64,000 bases of DNA from Venturia oleaginea (GCA_013176395.1 JABMLP010000001.1:372001-436000); one strand, 5' to 3'. Counted from the stretch's first letter, positions 11,683 to 23,700 are shown. Notes: generated by a model from the letters alone, not told the origin. Translations and numbers: made by a program.

Positions 11683-12551
11683 ACACGAACAGGGCAGCAC
11701 ATAATTGTTTCGTACCACGAAAAGTGAAGACTCGAAAGAAAAGCGGGTTGACTTGTAGCACTACCACGACGCACAATTAATTGGCAGCCGAGCGTGTGAG
11801 CATTTTTGGGTTGTTTTGTCATGATACTCCAGCGGGCATGGCATTGATTCGCATGCATTTTAATGGGCGTTTTTGGTACTCTTTCTGGGTAACGCTCTGG
11901 GGATTACATCGGATGGGTCTTGTATACCTATGCCTTGTTGACTGTTGTATACATTTTTGGCGAAACACTTTGGGCGTCTGAAGACTTGGATACCACTAGT
12001 AGTATCCAGATGAGAGTTTACTTCTGTACTATTACGAGGAGAGGGGAATCAACGATTGGGTCGAGAGACGGCCTGAAATGATGCTGTTTGTTACTTATCT
12101 TTATTGTGAAGTGACCTGGCGGAATCCGTGCGATGTCCTCAACCAACGGCCTTCCCAACATTCATGCATACAGCATGTGATGAAGTCCGTCCTGCCTGTG
12201 CCAATAAACTGTCAGTAAATTGCAAGGACCCTGGTGATGACGCTGAAAAGTAAAAAGGCTCACGCGGATAAACATAGCAACAACTCGTTCCTTTCTCACA
12301 GTCTTGCCATGAACAGCTCACTCTCCTACTATTAGTAGCTACATTCATATACACCTTGATCACCAGCACCTACCGAGGCCCTCTACCCATCCGGCGCGTC
12401 ACTACGTCGCGCTGGGATCCCATACCGCATTCGCGCATCCCGCAAAGTTTAAGCTAGCTTGACGAACCGCAAGAAATTCAACTTCGACTTCGACTTCCAT
12501 ACCGCAAACTCCCCAACCTCTCTCGCGAATAAGACATCCCTCTCCTCCACT

Positions 12552-13534
12552 ATGGCCTTCTTTTCAAACTTCTTTCAATACGTCCTTGTGCCCTACTGGA
12601 ATACCATAGGCCTTCTCTATATCCTCGCGTGGGTCCTCCCACCGAACCTCCGTCGTCTCCCCTCCTTCTTTGCGCGCCTGGCCTCTGCCTTTGGTTGTTT
12701 AGCATTGTCGGCTCTCTATGGACTTATAACTGCGCTGTGCTTGAGGCTGGTGGGTAAGGAGGGTTTGACGCAGTGGACCGTGGCCAAAAGTTTTAAGCTA
12801 TTCATGTGGTTGAGTACAGGGGTTAGTGTTGAGGTTGTGGAGGGAGCCGAGTATTTGGAGACAAGACCGGCGGTTTATGTTGGGAATCATCAGTCGTATG
12901 TTTCCCTTCCTTCCTGGTAAGGCTTGCCGAGGAAATAGCTAACGTGGTGGATAGGGAACTCGATATTCTTTTCCTGGGCGGATTCTTTCCGAAATGGTGT
13001 TCTGTCACTTCGAAAAGGAGTTTGAAGTATACGCCTATCCTGGGACAATTCAGTGTGCCTCTCCTTTCTTTCTCACATGGATCATAGCTAATTTGGAGTG
13101 CAACAGTGTGGGCCTCGAAAACCCTCTTCATCGACCGCGCCAATTCAAAATCCGCCCGAGCAGCTTTCGACTCTGCAGCCCACGAAATGAAGACGGATCG
13201 TCACAGCGTCTTCATCTTTCCCGAAGGAACACGTTCCTACTTCGATCATCCCGACCTCCTCCCATTCAAAAAAGGTGCCTTCCATCTAGCAATACAGGCA
13301 CAGGTGCCCGTCGTGCCGGTTGTGTGCAACAATTACTCGGACGTGTTTTGCATTACTGGCGGATGGAAGAAGTGGAAGTTCCAGCGTGGCACAGTTAAGA
13401 TCAGGGTATTGAGACCTGTGAGCACAAAGGGATTGGATAAGGATAGTGTGGATGAGATCGCTAGGTGGGTCAGGGATGATATGTTAAGGGTTATCAAGGA
13501 GATGTCTCCTGAGGCTGAGAAGAAGAAGGAATAG
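12552..13534 (+). CDS. slc1: 1-acyl-sn-glycerol-3-phosphate acyltransferase (Slc1 type)
   Basis: Exons 12552-12895, 12955-13052 and 13107-13534 (introns 59 and 54 nt) give 289 residues. A membrane segment near the N-terminus is followed by the acyltransferase motifs: the HX4D box NHQSELD (His113, Asp118), which is split by the first intron, and FPEGTRS in the third exon for glycerol-phosphate binding. A late VPVVPVVCNNYSDVF stretch corresponds to the fourth block. The enzyme makes phosphatidic acid from lysophosphatidic acid on the ER or lipid droplets. Length and motif spacing are normal for the family. Confidence 0.93.
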
Positions 13535-14233
13535 GTCTGGGCAAAGGTAATGAAGACAGTAGAAAAGCTAATTGAGCGAAGTCAGAAGAGGGAGAAAATC
13601 ATGGATCATAATGGTTGATTATTTCAGGACGACATTCAGTTTTCTGGGCCAGCTACGGCGATGCCTTCACGAGGTCATGATGATGGGGAGTTACTAGAAC
13701 AAGGCGATTGAGATGTTGCTATTCATGTCTATCTTGGCGAGCACTTAGTGGATTGGCGGTAACTTCCTTGGAGTCGGGAACATATAGACACGAACTTGTT
13801 TCCATGAAGGTTCCAACCTTCATCAACAACTTCGGCCTTTTCGCTTTTGAATGGTATACCAGATGAGGAAATATCAGAAGCTACAAGCAAGAAGTACATT
13901 ACACTTTTGAGCCTCAAGCGGGACAGCATGCTTACAACTTGACTCGCACGTGTGATATTATGGAGCCTGACACCAGAAATCTTGGAATTATGCCTGACTA
14001 CTGACGAACACGTCACAAATACGGATCATTTTTTAGACATTTTTTTCTTATCATCTCATTCAACTCGACTACAATACAACTCTGTCGCCGGTATGCATCT
14101 GTTGAATCACAACCACCCTGCATCTGCGTCCATCCATTCCCGTCGTTCCAAGTACAAGGATTCTCCGCGCGTGTCAACGAGCAAGCATTCGCGCCAACTT
14201 CATTTGATTGTTCCCACCATTATTTAATCGGTC

Positions 14234-16618
14234 ATGCGACTACGGGGATTCTTCGGTGGATGGATTATTCTTGTTCTTTGCGATTTAGCTTCTCCCACTA
14301 TATATCACCGACCGAGGAGTAGAAATTTCGGGACATCCGCCTTCAAATTAATACACGCTGCCTTCTTCGCTGGCGCCGCCGCCCCCGTCTTTATATCTTT
14401 GGCTCCCAAGGGAAATTTCGTCATCTCAGGATTCTCGTTCTTGCTCACAGGGGTGACGGCCTTCGGAACAATCAATGAACCGACACGAATAGGACAGCAC
14501 AGCGAACACGAACGGATCACTCGCGCTGCATTCGGGTGCCCTGTCAACGTCACTGTCTCTGATGGCATCTGTTTTGAGGCACTATCCTTAACGCAACTGG
14601 CTGGTGAGAGCGGACCGGATGGACATGTTGGAAGAGGATTCAATGGTGGAGTTGGAGCACCAGATACACTCGACCCTGTTCCCGAAGGACCAGAAGCCCA
14701 CTGCGACAATGCCGATTTCCTCGACTCCAAACTCTTTGGACTGGGGGTGGAATACCCGCAATCACGCCAACAGGCGACGAGGCAACTTCAGACTTGTATC
14801 AATCATTTGAGACAAAGATTTAGTGAGGGACTTGATGCGGCTGATAATATTGTGGATGAATATGCTAGAATTGTGGAGAAAGAAATCGACATCTCTGTTT
14901 TTTACTGTCGGTTCTCGTTTCCGGAATTACATTTGCATCTTTTTGCCAGGAGCAAATGCTCGGCTATTGAAGGGTTTGGGAGAGCGTTGCATGGGATTCA
15001 AGATTTCTACGCGCACAGTAACTGGGCGGATTGGCCTGCAGAGGGTCCGATCGGATTGAGCAACCCACCAGGCCTTGGGAGGATTGATCCACCGACTTTT
15101 TTGGATCTGAGAGCGGAAAATAAGATTGATGAGCAGGTCCCAAAGAATCTGAGCACGGGGTGTTTTGGTGGTGGGCTCACTGATGGACCGATCGGACAGC
15201 CTGGACATCCTCTTGAGCCTGGGTCTATGGATTGCACGGGAAGGATCACGCATCATACTATGAATAAAGATAATGGGATTATCGATCCGTACACGGGTAC
15301 CACATATTCCCCAGGCCCGAACACTCCACGAAGCGATACTGAAGACAATTTCGAGAGAGCTGTCCGAGCTGCTATCAAAGACTCGCAACGACAATGGAAG
15401 TTCTTCCGTGAAGAGATCCGGCGATTCTACGGCACAGAGCGAGGAAATATCATCATATGCTCGCTTGTACGAGATGACCCCACGCATGATTGTTATGGTC
15501 GTCGGATAGCCTTCATTCGCGATGCTGGAGAAGAGACGACAGGAGGAAATCGAATCGCCGATATGCAGATTCCAATTCATCGCTGGTTGCTTGCTGAGCT
15601 CGAGGGCAATGCTCACGACGAAGGGTCAGGCGAGGGCCCTACGTCTCATAATACGACAAAACGCAGAGGATCAAGTGGAAATATGCGTGAGCATGTACCC
15701 TTGTCACTGGCAGGACTCGAAGATATCCCGCTGGTTAGCCAAGGGCTCGAGTTTGGCACTGCGCTGACCGAGTTGATCCGAAATTCAACGGCCATTCCAA
15801 TAAACAAGACAGCCATCGTTGCAATCACAACTGCACACAACCCGGAACTCCTCGATCAGATTGCACCCATTTTCCGTGCTGGAGATGAGGGCATTCGTGT
15901 TCATATTGGCCTCCTTCCACCCACTGGAGGTGGCCCTTATCGTAAGTCTAGGACCGAAAATCCGCGAGAAGACGATCTCATCACCGCAGTCCTGCGAACA
16001 GGTGGAACCTACTCAATTCTTCACCACGACAACGACGTTTCTTCTTTCCTCGACCATGTCATTTCACGCGGCCTGACACACTACGATAACCCCTCTGACA
16101 CATCAACTCTACTATTACCAGGCTTAAGCATCTCCGATTACATCACCCCCAGCTCTGAGCCCAGGAGGTACAATTTCGATGCCACAGCCCACGACAACAT
16201 CCTCATCTCCCTCTCACCCATCTCTACTCTTCTAAAACTCAAAGTCCTCCTCCGCCACGTTCGAACAAACTCCATCGTCAAAGAATTAGACGTCGGACTC
16301 AGCGGCAACGCGACCTTCATCGCAGAGCTGGGTTTTCGAGACGTCCCTCGCGGTGACGCCTGGTACGAAGTTGAAGTCAGACATCTTGGCGAGGGAGGCT
16401 TCGAAGGCGAACCCGTTGATATTGGCAGGCTGGAAGGAAGTGGGCTTTTTGAATTGAGTGTTGAGGTGCAAGATGTGGGTGGTATTGGGGAGGATGATGA
16501 CGATGAGACGGAAGATGAGGAGGAGGTGCATAAGGAGGGTGATGGGAGTAAGGGGATGGAGGGGGAGAGTGAAGGGGATGCTATGAAGAAGATGCGCGAG
16601 GGACATGAAGAGTTATGA
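14234..16618 (+). CDS. HET-C/CinY-like membrane protein with vWA-like region
   Basis: An intronless 794-residue frame. Hydrophobic segments in the first 80 residues precede FGTINEPTRIGQHSEHERITR. The core holds FGRALHGIQDFYAHSNWAD (about residue 246), the His/Asp-rich signature shared by HET-C, CinY and zinc-dependent phospholipase C-like folds. A second half (about 490-640) with ALTELIRNSTAIPINKTAIV resembles a von Willebrand A fold, and the C-terminus is strongly acidic (DDDDETEDEEEVH). HET-C proteins act in vesicle or glycolipid handling and, in Neurospora, in heterokaryon incompatibility. This protein is only distantly similar, so no incompatibility role should be assumed. Confidence 0.55.
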   Translation: MRLRGFFGGWIILVLCDLASPTIYHRPRSRNFGTSAFKLIHAAFFAGAAAPVFISLAPKGNFVISGFSFLLTGVTAFGTINEPTRIGQHSEHERITRAAFGCPVNVTVSDGICFEALSLTQLAGESGPDGHVGRGFNGGVGAPDTLDPVPEGPEAHCDNADFLDSKLFGLGVEYPQSRQQATRQLQTCINHLRQRFSEGLDAADNIVDEYARIVEKEIDISVFYCRFSFPELHLHLFARSKCSAIEGFGRALHGIQDFYAHSNWADWPAEGPIGLSNPPGLGRIDPPTFLDLRAENKIDEQVPKNLSTGCFGGGLTDGPIGQPGHPLEPGSMDCTGRITHHTMNKDNGIIDPYTGTTYSPGPNTPRSDTEDNFERAVRAAIKDSQRQWKFFREEIRRFYGTERGNIIICSLVRDDPTHDCYGRRIAFIRDAGEETTGGNRIADMQIPIHRWLLAELEGNAHDEGSGEGPTSHNTTKRRGSSGNMREHVPLSLAGLEDIPLVSQGLEFGTALTELIRNSTAIPINKTAIVAITTAHNPELLDQIAPIFRAGDEGIRVHIGLLPPTGGGPYRKSRTENPREDDLITAVLRTGGTYSILHHDNDVSSFLDHVISRGLTHYDNPSDTSTLLLPGLSISDYITPSSEPRRYNFDATAHDNILISLSPISTLLKLKVLLRHVRTNSIVKELDVGLSGNATFIAELGFRDVPRGDAWYEVEVRHLGEGGFEGEPVDIGRLEGSGLFELSVEVQDVGGIGEDDDDETEDEEEVHKEGDGSKGMEGESEGDAMKKMREGHEEL

Positions 16619-17098
16619 TCTGATATGACATTGCGATGAATGGGATGAGGAGTTGGGATGGCGTACTACTTACTAATAGAAGGGGTATTACGCGATTTGG
16701 GCTTAGATTGATACCCCCGTTAGATTAGACTTCTGTTGTGTTTTTCGCGAGTAGCGAAATGGGCTTCGGTTAACTGATGTATGAATGCCACATTGCAAGA
16801 TGCTGAGTTTCGTGCTATTTCATTTTCAATGTCTGCTTCAGGATGTGGATGGATAATTTGGTCTCAATGCTATACCTCATTATCTATTCTATCTACTTCC
16901 ACCTTTCAAATCATCACACAAGAACTCTGAAGTCTCCCATATTGGGCAGAGCTGTACCATCCCGCTATTCCCATTTCGTTAATCTTAATTAATAAGTTAA
17001 TTCAAGGGTCCCGATACATTCACTTAGCGCAGGGATCAGCGCTCTGACATGTACGTCGGCGACGTTGCGAAAACTTAACCAGACGTTGTATCCTTAAT

Positions 17099-19057
17099 AT
17101 GCCCGCCATAGCACTTCTTAAGCGGGGAAATCTACTGTTTGGCTGTGTTCTTACTGCTATTTATCTTTTCGTCATTTGTTGTTATGATTCCGCCCCAGAT
17201 CTCGTGGATTTAGATCTTGCTGGTCTGAATATTGATGGTTTGAACCAGGGCAAGATGAGAACTTTCCCCACTGCGCAAGCTGCGCTTGGACTATTAGGTG
17301 CTTGGACGGGATGGAGTGGTGTCGGTGTGGAGGGACAGTTTAGTGCGCCGCCGGGGGTGGATACTTGGTGTGGGAAGGCTTATAAAGCCACGTGAGTACT
17401 GTCCTGGGAGATGGAATTCAGAGGGCTCATCTTCATTGATAGGAATGCCTCTTTCGACCCGGGAGGACGAATGGAAGCGCCCAAGAAATCCGACAAACCG
17501 TTGTTGAATCTACAGGTTTATCCGCGGATGAACATTTACCTTGAAGATGAGACGACGGGTTCGTTGATTGTGGATGCCGGGTTGAGTTGGACGACTGGGA
17601 TGAAGTATTGCGATGGGATGAAAGATGGATCTATCGGGGGTGACAATGCGAACTTTACTTTTGAGGTCTCCATGGCGGATACAGGAGCTAGGATTCTGGA
17701 AAAGGTTCAGGTCGCGGTGAACTCGACAGGAAATGAGATACCGATGTCTCTCACATCTATACCAGCAAGAATGGAACCTTACACCCTCCTCATCAAAACC
17801 TCCTCGCCGCACTGTTCGCAAACTATCTCGACAAAAACGCAGATACAGAAGTTACCAAAACGCACCGATGGCGGCAGCGTCACAAAACTGGATAACCTCT
17901 ACGGCGGTCTCCTAATACAAGAAAAACCTCAAAATGGTTCAACGACATGGAAATCAATCTTCCCCTATTCCTTCTACGTAGACTGGGGGCAATACCTCAT
18001 CGGCCCGGCCAATCTCACCGCTTTCGCCAACTTGGGCTACAACATAATCCATCCAACCCCCGGCGGCGGTCCCATCCCCTTCGAACCCGACAAGTTTGAA
18101 AAATTCCTCGATAAAATCGATGAGCTCGGATTGTGGCTAATGTACGACATGCGCTGGACATACAAAAACCTCACCCTCGTAACCTCTCAAATCAACTCCC
18201 TCAAAGCCCGCAAATCAATGCTATTATGGTACACAGGCGACGAGCCAGACGGCGTCTCAGACCCACTAAACTCCACCGTCTTGGCCTACGATGTAATCAA
18301 GAAATTAGATCCGTATCATCCCACCTCCCTCGTCTTAAACTGCGACAACTATTTCTACGCCGAGTACGCAACAGGCGCCGATATCGTTTTGACAGATCCA
18401 TACCCTATCGCTCAAAACGCAACATTCTCGACGTTGTGGAATACACCTTGTAACAGCACCTACGGCGATTGCGGCTGCGATGGCTGCAACGGAAACTTCC
18501 GCGACGTGTCAACGCGAATGGATCGGTTGAAACAATATCAGGAGTGGATTGGCAGTCCCAAAACATTCTGGGGTGTTCCGCAGGCTTTTGGCGGGAGCGA
18601 GTATTGGGCGCGTCCGCCTACGCAAAAGGAGGAAGCAGTGATGGCGATGCTTTTTGTCAATCATGGTGCCAAGGCGATTGTCGCGTGGAATTTCCCCACG
18701 ACTCCGGAACTCGCACAGGTTACCGCTAGTCTTTCGAAGACTCTTTCTGCGACGGATGTTACGGGCTTGTTATTGGGTGCGAAACCGGTTGTACTCGCGG
18801 TGGAGGGATTGGTGGGTGGGGATTTGGACGTCACCAGTTGGATGGTTGACGGGAAGGTGTTGGTTAGTATCGTTTACGTGGGTTTAGGAGAGTATGTTGG
18901 GAGTGCTAGTATCAAGATACCTGCGAAAGTAAAGAGTGGGATAAGACAGATTTGGCCTGTGGAGGGGTCAACGGGGTGGGTGGTCAAGGATGGGATGTTG
19001 GTGAAGAGTGGGCTGGGTGCTATGGAGGTTTCGATCTTGGTTTTGGATGTTGAGTAA
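17099..19057 (+). CDS. Membrane-anchored TIM-barrel glycoside-hydrolase-like protein
   Basis: Exons 17099-17391 and 17443-19057 (51-nt intron, donor GTGAGT) encode 635 residues. Residues about 11-28 are a hydrophobic signal anchor (GCVLTAIYLFVICCY). A beta-rich middle is followed by a barrel-like region with LWLMYDMRW, MLLWYTGDEPDG and PKTFWGVPQAFGG, then IVAWNFPTTPEL; the acidic pair in TGDEPDG sits where a catalytic acid would be expected. Many N-glycosylation sequons and a CGCDGCNG cluster fit an exported protein. I place it among GH-superfamily proteins from this pattern, without a specific family or substrate. Confidence 0.6.
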
Positions 19058-19410
19058 GCACAGTTAATGAATTCATTGGTAAATGGGCGGTTTTGCTGTG
19101 CTTGAGCCTTTGGGGTGGTGGCTTGCGGATGGAAGTCTTGGGACTCGAGGTCGGTGTTAGGGACAGTCTGGACAATCGGGAGAGAAGATTGCCAGCAATG
19201 TTTCGAAGCAAAGCGCTAATCAGCACAGTGATATACTTGATCAGCTGCGGTTACGAGCTCAAGTCTGGTTGACTCAACAGAGTCACCAGACTTCATCCTG
19301 AAAAAAGCGATCCGACGCCATCCCGTCTCACCCTCCCCATCTCAACTTTCAGCTCTTTTACAAGGCGGATGAAATATATGACCAGCTTCCACGCGTATCC
19401 GTTGCGGTCA

Positions 19411-19480
19411 GGTATCAATATCGATAAAGTCGTCGCGATTCGCGAGGTATAGATTTCTAGGAAATAATCGATATCGATAC
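19411..19480. repeat. Foldback element copy 1 (70 bp)
   Basis: The left end GGTATCAATATCGATA pairs with the right end TATCGATATCGATTAT (opposite strand). The outer ends match the better copies; the TTTCTGGC core is eroded. Confidence 0.5.
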
Positions 19481-19615
19481 AAAATTAAAGGTTGCACGAT
19501 AAAAAGAGCTATGCCGCAGGACGAGTTAAAGTCTATGCCTAAGTAGTTTCATGAGTCCATATTATCTTCAAAAATTCGATATCCTGTTGTTGCCTGGAAG
19601 TTGTGCAGTTTAGCA

Positions 19616-19690
19616 TCTATATTGCCCTTCGTTAACTTTCCGGGAACTATAGAATAAAAGATGGCGAGGAAAATATCGATATCGATCGAT
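19616..19690. repeat. Foldback element copy 2 (about 75 bp, decayed left arm)
   Basis: The right arm contains AATATCGATATCGATCGAT; the left arm keeps AACTTTCCGGGAA, one or two changes from the AACTTTCTGGCAA core. The left border is approximate. Confidence 0.4.
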
Positions 19691-20433
19691 TTGAGCATCT
19701 TCTGCCACAATCAGGAAAGCGAGGAGGCACGGGGGAAAGAGAAAATTCGATGAGTGGACAACTAATCAGCTTGATGAATCCACGAAGCCTGTTGTCATTT
19801 ATGATTCCTCGCTCCTCTCAAGATCTTATGTAGGACTTCTCCAAGTAGGATCAATGCTTATAAATTTCCCAAAAGCTCGAATTTCGATCCTTGCAGGAAT
19901 TAGAAGATTATGATGTAAACCTACAGAGTATCGATTCAAGATAAATATTAAAAAAATTCTAGAAGTTCAGTTCAGCCCTTGCAACCATCCATATTCCATC
20001 CATGGGACTGACCGCCCTTACGATAAAGAAATATCATCTCGTTCATCCATAATCGCTTGAAGTTGGGCTATACAATATCCTACGCGGTCGGGTAAAACAT
20101 GACCTAGGACATAATTACGAACAGCTTCCCGCGATTTTCGACTGGATAAGCGGCCTGTAGTTCAGTATCGTAGGACCTTGGTCGCTTAATACCTTTTACT
20201 CGATTAGGGTATGGCTCAGCCCACCTCATCCAAATACGTACCAAAGATAGTATTGAGTGGGTGAATGGCGCCTGAAATGTTATCGTCATAGCTATGTGAA
20301 GATCGAGATTAAAGACCTCACTCATCTTTGGCATCGGTCTTGATGGACCGGAAGATTGCGGGGCTGATTTTATTTCGAGAATTCTGCTATGGATGGGAAG
20401 ATGATGATGTAGGTACGTGCAATATCAAGCTGC

Positions 20434-20499
20434 GATCGATATCGATAATTTTTTGAAATTTGAATCGCAAACTTCGCCAGATATTTCGTGATGGTGATC
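20434..20499. repeat. Foldback element copy 3 (66 bp)
   Basis: Left arm GATCGATATCGATAATTTTTTG; right arm GCCAGATATTTCGTGATGG followed by TGATC, the eroded complement of the left end. Most mismatches are C/T or G/A. Confidence 0.5.
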
Positions 20500-20523
20500 C
20501 GGTTTTGCATGTCGTCCGTTTAA

Positions 20524-20594
20524 GATTGACGTCGATGATTTTCTGGAAAATTGAATCATTAAATTCAACGGCAATGTAGCGACAGTGATGTGGA
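20524..20594. repeat. Foldback element copy 4 (71 bp)
   Basis: Left arm GATTGACGTCGATGATTTTC then TGG; the right arm is weak (GGCAATGTAGCGACAGTGAT). It lies 24 bp after copy 3 in the same arm order. Confidence 0.4.
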
Positions 20595-20916
20595 TATTGG
20601 ATGTGCACAATGCCAACCGAAGCCGCAAATTGAGAAGTGAACCATGTATCATTGATCATGACGAAGAAATGAGAACCATCCAACAAGTGTCCTCCCTGTG
20701 AAATTCCATCCATACAATACATGATGAAATCCCAGCAATGAATACCCGCAAAATTTATCCGTCACCACCTGCCAGCAGTGTGAAACAGAACAATAAGCAT
20801 CCCGAAAACGAACCGCAAAGTGAAAAGGAAGATGAAGTATGATGTGACCTCTTTCGCTTCTGAGAAACGATGAGTCTGTCAGATCAATCGCGCAGTATTG
20901 TGATGAGAGTGAGCTC

Positions 20917-22666
20917 TCACATGCCCATGAAGTAGCTAGCATCCGGCTGCAAGAAGGTCTTGAAAACCCAAGGGTTGATGTAGCGAGTGACCCAGGTGTC
21001 GGTGTACGCGCCGCCAAAGCCGAATGGACCGTGGCCGCCGTGTGCGAAAGACTGGAGCCAGCAGAAGAATGTGAGGAAGGGGAAGAAGGCGAGGAAGAGG
21101 AGGAGGAACTTCTGCCAGTCGAAGGACTGTGGAGCTTCGACGAAGACTGTACCGGTGTAGTTGATTGTGACAGCCGGTGCTGGAGGCGGCTGGGTAGCGG
21201 CTGGATCTGTGGTTTTCCCGCCTATGCTAGCTGTTGTAGGAGGTGTGGGAGGAGACGGCTCGATCGTAGTTAGAGTCGAGGTTTGGACGCCGATGCTGGC
21301 TGTTGTAGGAGACATGGGAGGAGACGGCTCGATCGCGGCTGAAGCTTCGGTTTGGACGCCTATACTGGCCATTGTAGGAGGTGTGGCTGTAGAAGGCTCG
21401 GTCTCTATCTCGATGTCGTCGGTTTGAGTTCCAATGCTGAAAACTGGGGCTGGCTGAGCCTCAAGGGCCTCGATGACTTCCTCGAGACGCTCGTTTTCAG
21501 CTTTCAGGGACTTTTTCTCGGTGGTGAGATGCTTGTTTTCGTTATTCAAATACGTGTTCTTAGTGGTGAGGCGCTTGTTGTCTTCATTCAAGGCCTTATT
21601 GTTAGTGGTAAGGCCCTTCTTTTCGTTGGTCAAGACCTTGTTTTTGATCCAGAAACCTGAATTAGCCTTTGTGAACGACTCAATTCGCTCTGCGAGTGCT
21701 TTGGCCTCATCAGAAGGCTTTAGAGTAAGTGGCGGGTCAGTCTGGGTGTCGGAATCGGTGTAGTTGAGCTATGGGATAGATTCTTGTAATCGGGTGAACT
21801 GTGCTTCGAGCCATTTGAAGTCGCTGTTAAGCTGCTTGTTGTCGCTGTAGAGCTGCTTGTTGGCGCCTTCGAGTACTTTAAACTGGCCTTGCAGCTTATC
21901 GTAGCTCTGAGAAAGCTGCTTATTGTCGTGAAGCAAGCGCTTGTTGTCCTTTTCCAGCTTTGTATTGTTAGAGTTACTGAGTTTTGGGGCGGTGGCTAGT
22001 TCCAACTGATGCGTAATCAGCTTGGTATTGTGCTGAGGTTCGGCCTTACTAAGGCGCTTAGTGAGGATCTCATTCTGTGTCTCGTTCTGTTTTTCGAGGT
22101 TTTTGGTGTATGCCTCAGCGGATTTGCAGCGTTGTTGAGCGTCGTAGAGCTTTTTGATGAAATCTTTAATAACACCGTCTTTGCCTTTGCATTGGTTCTC
22201 ACATTCGTGCAGACGCGCCTCAAGATCCTCGATTGACTGTGCGGTTTTCGTTAGATTCTCCTTATCCTGCTTAAGCTGCTAAACTTGTGCTGTGAGGACT
22301 GTCACTTTGCTATAGAGATCGAAAGTAGCTTGGCGGCGCTTCTTCTCAGCCAGCTCTCCAGCTTCGTGGCGCTTCTTCTCGGCCAGATCTGCAGCTTGTT
22401 GCTTCACAGCAGCCCACTGGTCTTCATCCATCTAGTCACTGTCATCTTCACCTTCAGCATCGGCTTCAGGCTCAGACTCAGCTTCAGACTCAGCTTCAGA
22501 CTCAGATTCAGACTCAGGCGCAGGTGTGGGTGTGGGTGTAGAAGCAGTTGCGCCTGGAGGTGAGAATACAAATGTAGGTGTAGACGCGTGTTGGAACGTA
22601 TGGAGCTGCGAATGGGTTTTTGACGCCGGCGTCAGGTGCAGTGAAGTTGAAGGAGTCTGAAGTCAT
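20917..22666 (-). pseudogene. Coiled-coil membrane protein gene with three in-frame TAG codons
   Basis: From the ATG at 22666 (MTSDSFNFTAPDAGVKNPF) one frame runs to about 22595, shifts by one base, then stays open to 20917 except for three TAG codons at 22434-22432, 22281-22279 and 21771-21769. The product would be about 580 residues. It has a Pro/Thr and Ser-Glu repeat (PESESESEAESEAESE), long coiled coils with Asn/Lys heptads (NNKQLSQSYDKLQ type), and four diverged repeats of PTTASIGVQT. Near the C-terminus a membrane segment FLLLFLAFFPFLTFFCWLQ precedes GGHGPFGFGGAY. No intron of usable length can remove the stops. Each is one transition from TGG or CAG. Function unknown; the layout suggests a membrane-tethered scaffold. 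Confidence 0.65.
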
Positions 22667-23334
22667 GGTGGGTTGAAGAATTGAGGTGGGTAAGTGAATA
22701 TGTGAAGAAATGCTTGGAAGGTTGCGAGGCAAGATTTGAGGATGTTAGAGTGAGTTGAAGGGAATGAAATGAAAAGAGGTCGATAGTTATAATGTAGAAA
22801 CGAGAAGACTATTGCAATAGCAGACTTACCTCCATTGTTGACAGAGAATAGGATAGCGTGGCGCTAGCTTTCTATTGTGGAGTGGTATTGATTGTCGTAA
22901 AGTGACTTGGCGATGAAGTCACCCGGCTAGTGAGTTTACCCGGAAGTGAAGTTTACCAAATTTTGAACAGAAGAGTGGGCTTTCTAGATACCTTGTACTT
23001 TGAAACCATTATCTAAATCGATATCAGCCTTCTAAATTTCCTAGCGATCTTCATTTTCAAAATTGCAAGGAATTTTGGAGGCTCGATCTGACCTTCGAAG
23101 CTTCGAGTCGCGACTGATATATTGAGAAATCGATGTACTTATTTGATCTTTATTCAAATCGTGCCGGATTTGGTTGCTTGGGGATTTCCGTTTGCGGAAT
23201 GAGAAATCGCTGAAATCGTTGAAGTTCTCTGTTATGCACCGTGTTGAGTGAAAACAAGTCAGATAGTAACATTATGTTACTCCCAACAATGTTTAGCACA
23301 AGCATAGATCCGAGTGCCTAAAATATAGCTTCCA

Positions 23335-23700
23335 GGATCAAGGAGTGGTGCATTTATTCAGCAATTGATTAATTGGACATCGAGAACTCTTTGACCCTGC
23401 ACCCAAATAGCAAGGAGATTCCTAGAATTCAGTAATGCTTCAGCAATTGAGTACTTGAAGATCGAGAAGTCTTCGATCCTGTCCATACATCAGTGAGATA
23501 TCTAGGATCCAGTAGTGGTGCCTTTACTTTAGTAATTTAGTTATTCGCTTGTCGAGCTCTCGTTGATTCTGTATAAGAACATCAATGACACATCATTACA
23601 CAGAATTTGGTAGTGGTGCCCTTACTTTCACCAGTATTTGCTTGAGCCTCGAGGACTCTTGATCCTGTAGCCGGATATCGTTGAGACATATTTGATGTTG
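23335..23700. repeat. Diverged tandem repeat, period about 85-105 bp
   Basis: Four units share the order AGTGGTGC(C/A), TTTA.TTCAG or ACTTTAGTA, ..TCGAG..CTC, then GATCCTG. Good anchors are GGAGTGGTGCATTTA near 23341, AGTAGTGGTGCCTTTAC near 23512 and GGTAGTGGTGCCCTTAC near 23611. Differences are mostly transitions and small indels. Confidence 0.5.

Larger units (their letters stand above)
19058..20916. other. Gene-poor AT-rich DNA with foldback repeats
   Basis: No convincing reading frame on either strand. The stretch holds four copies of the foldback element listed separately, many ATCGATATCGAT motifs and short AT runs. Small open frames here (for example 20722-20387 minus) are translations of the repeat arms, giving FQKIIDID-type peptides. 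Confidence 0.7.

Noticed and set aside
20917..22666. Stop-codon recoding (TAG as an amino acid) as the main explanation
   Set aside because: All the other intact genes here whose stops I checked end normally, some with TAG (for example the protease at 39688-39690), so a changed code is excluded. Pseudogene decay is simpler.
22514..22732. Short minus-strand frame ending in TSRRNCFY
   Set aside because: It is the true N-terminus of the coiled-coil pseudogene followed by an out-of-frame tail.
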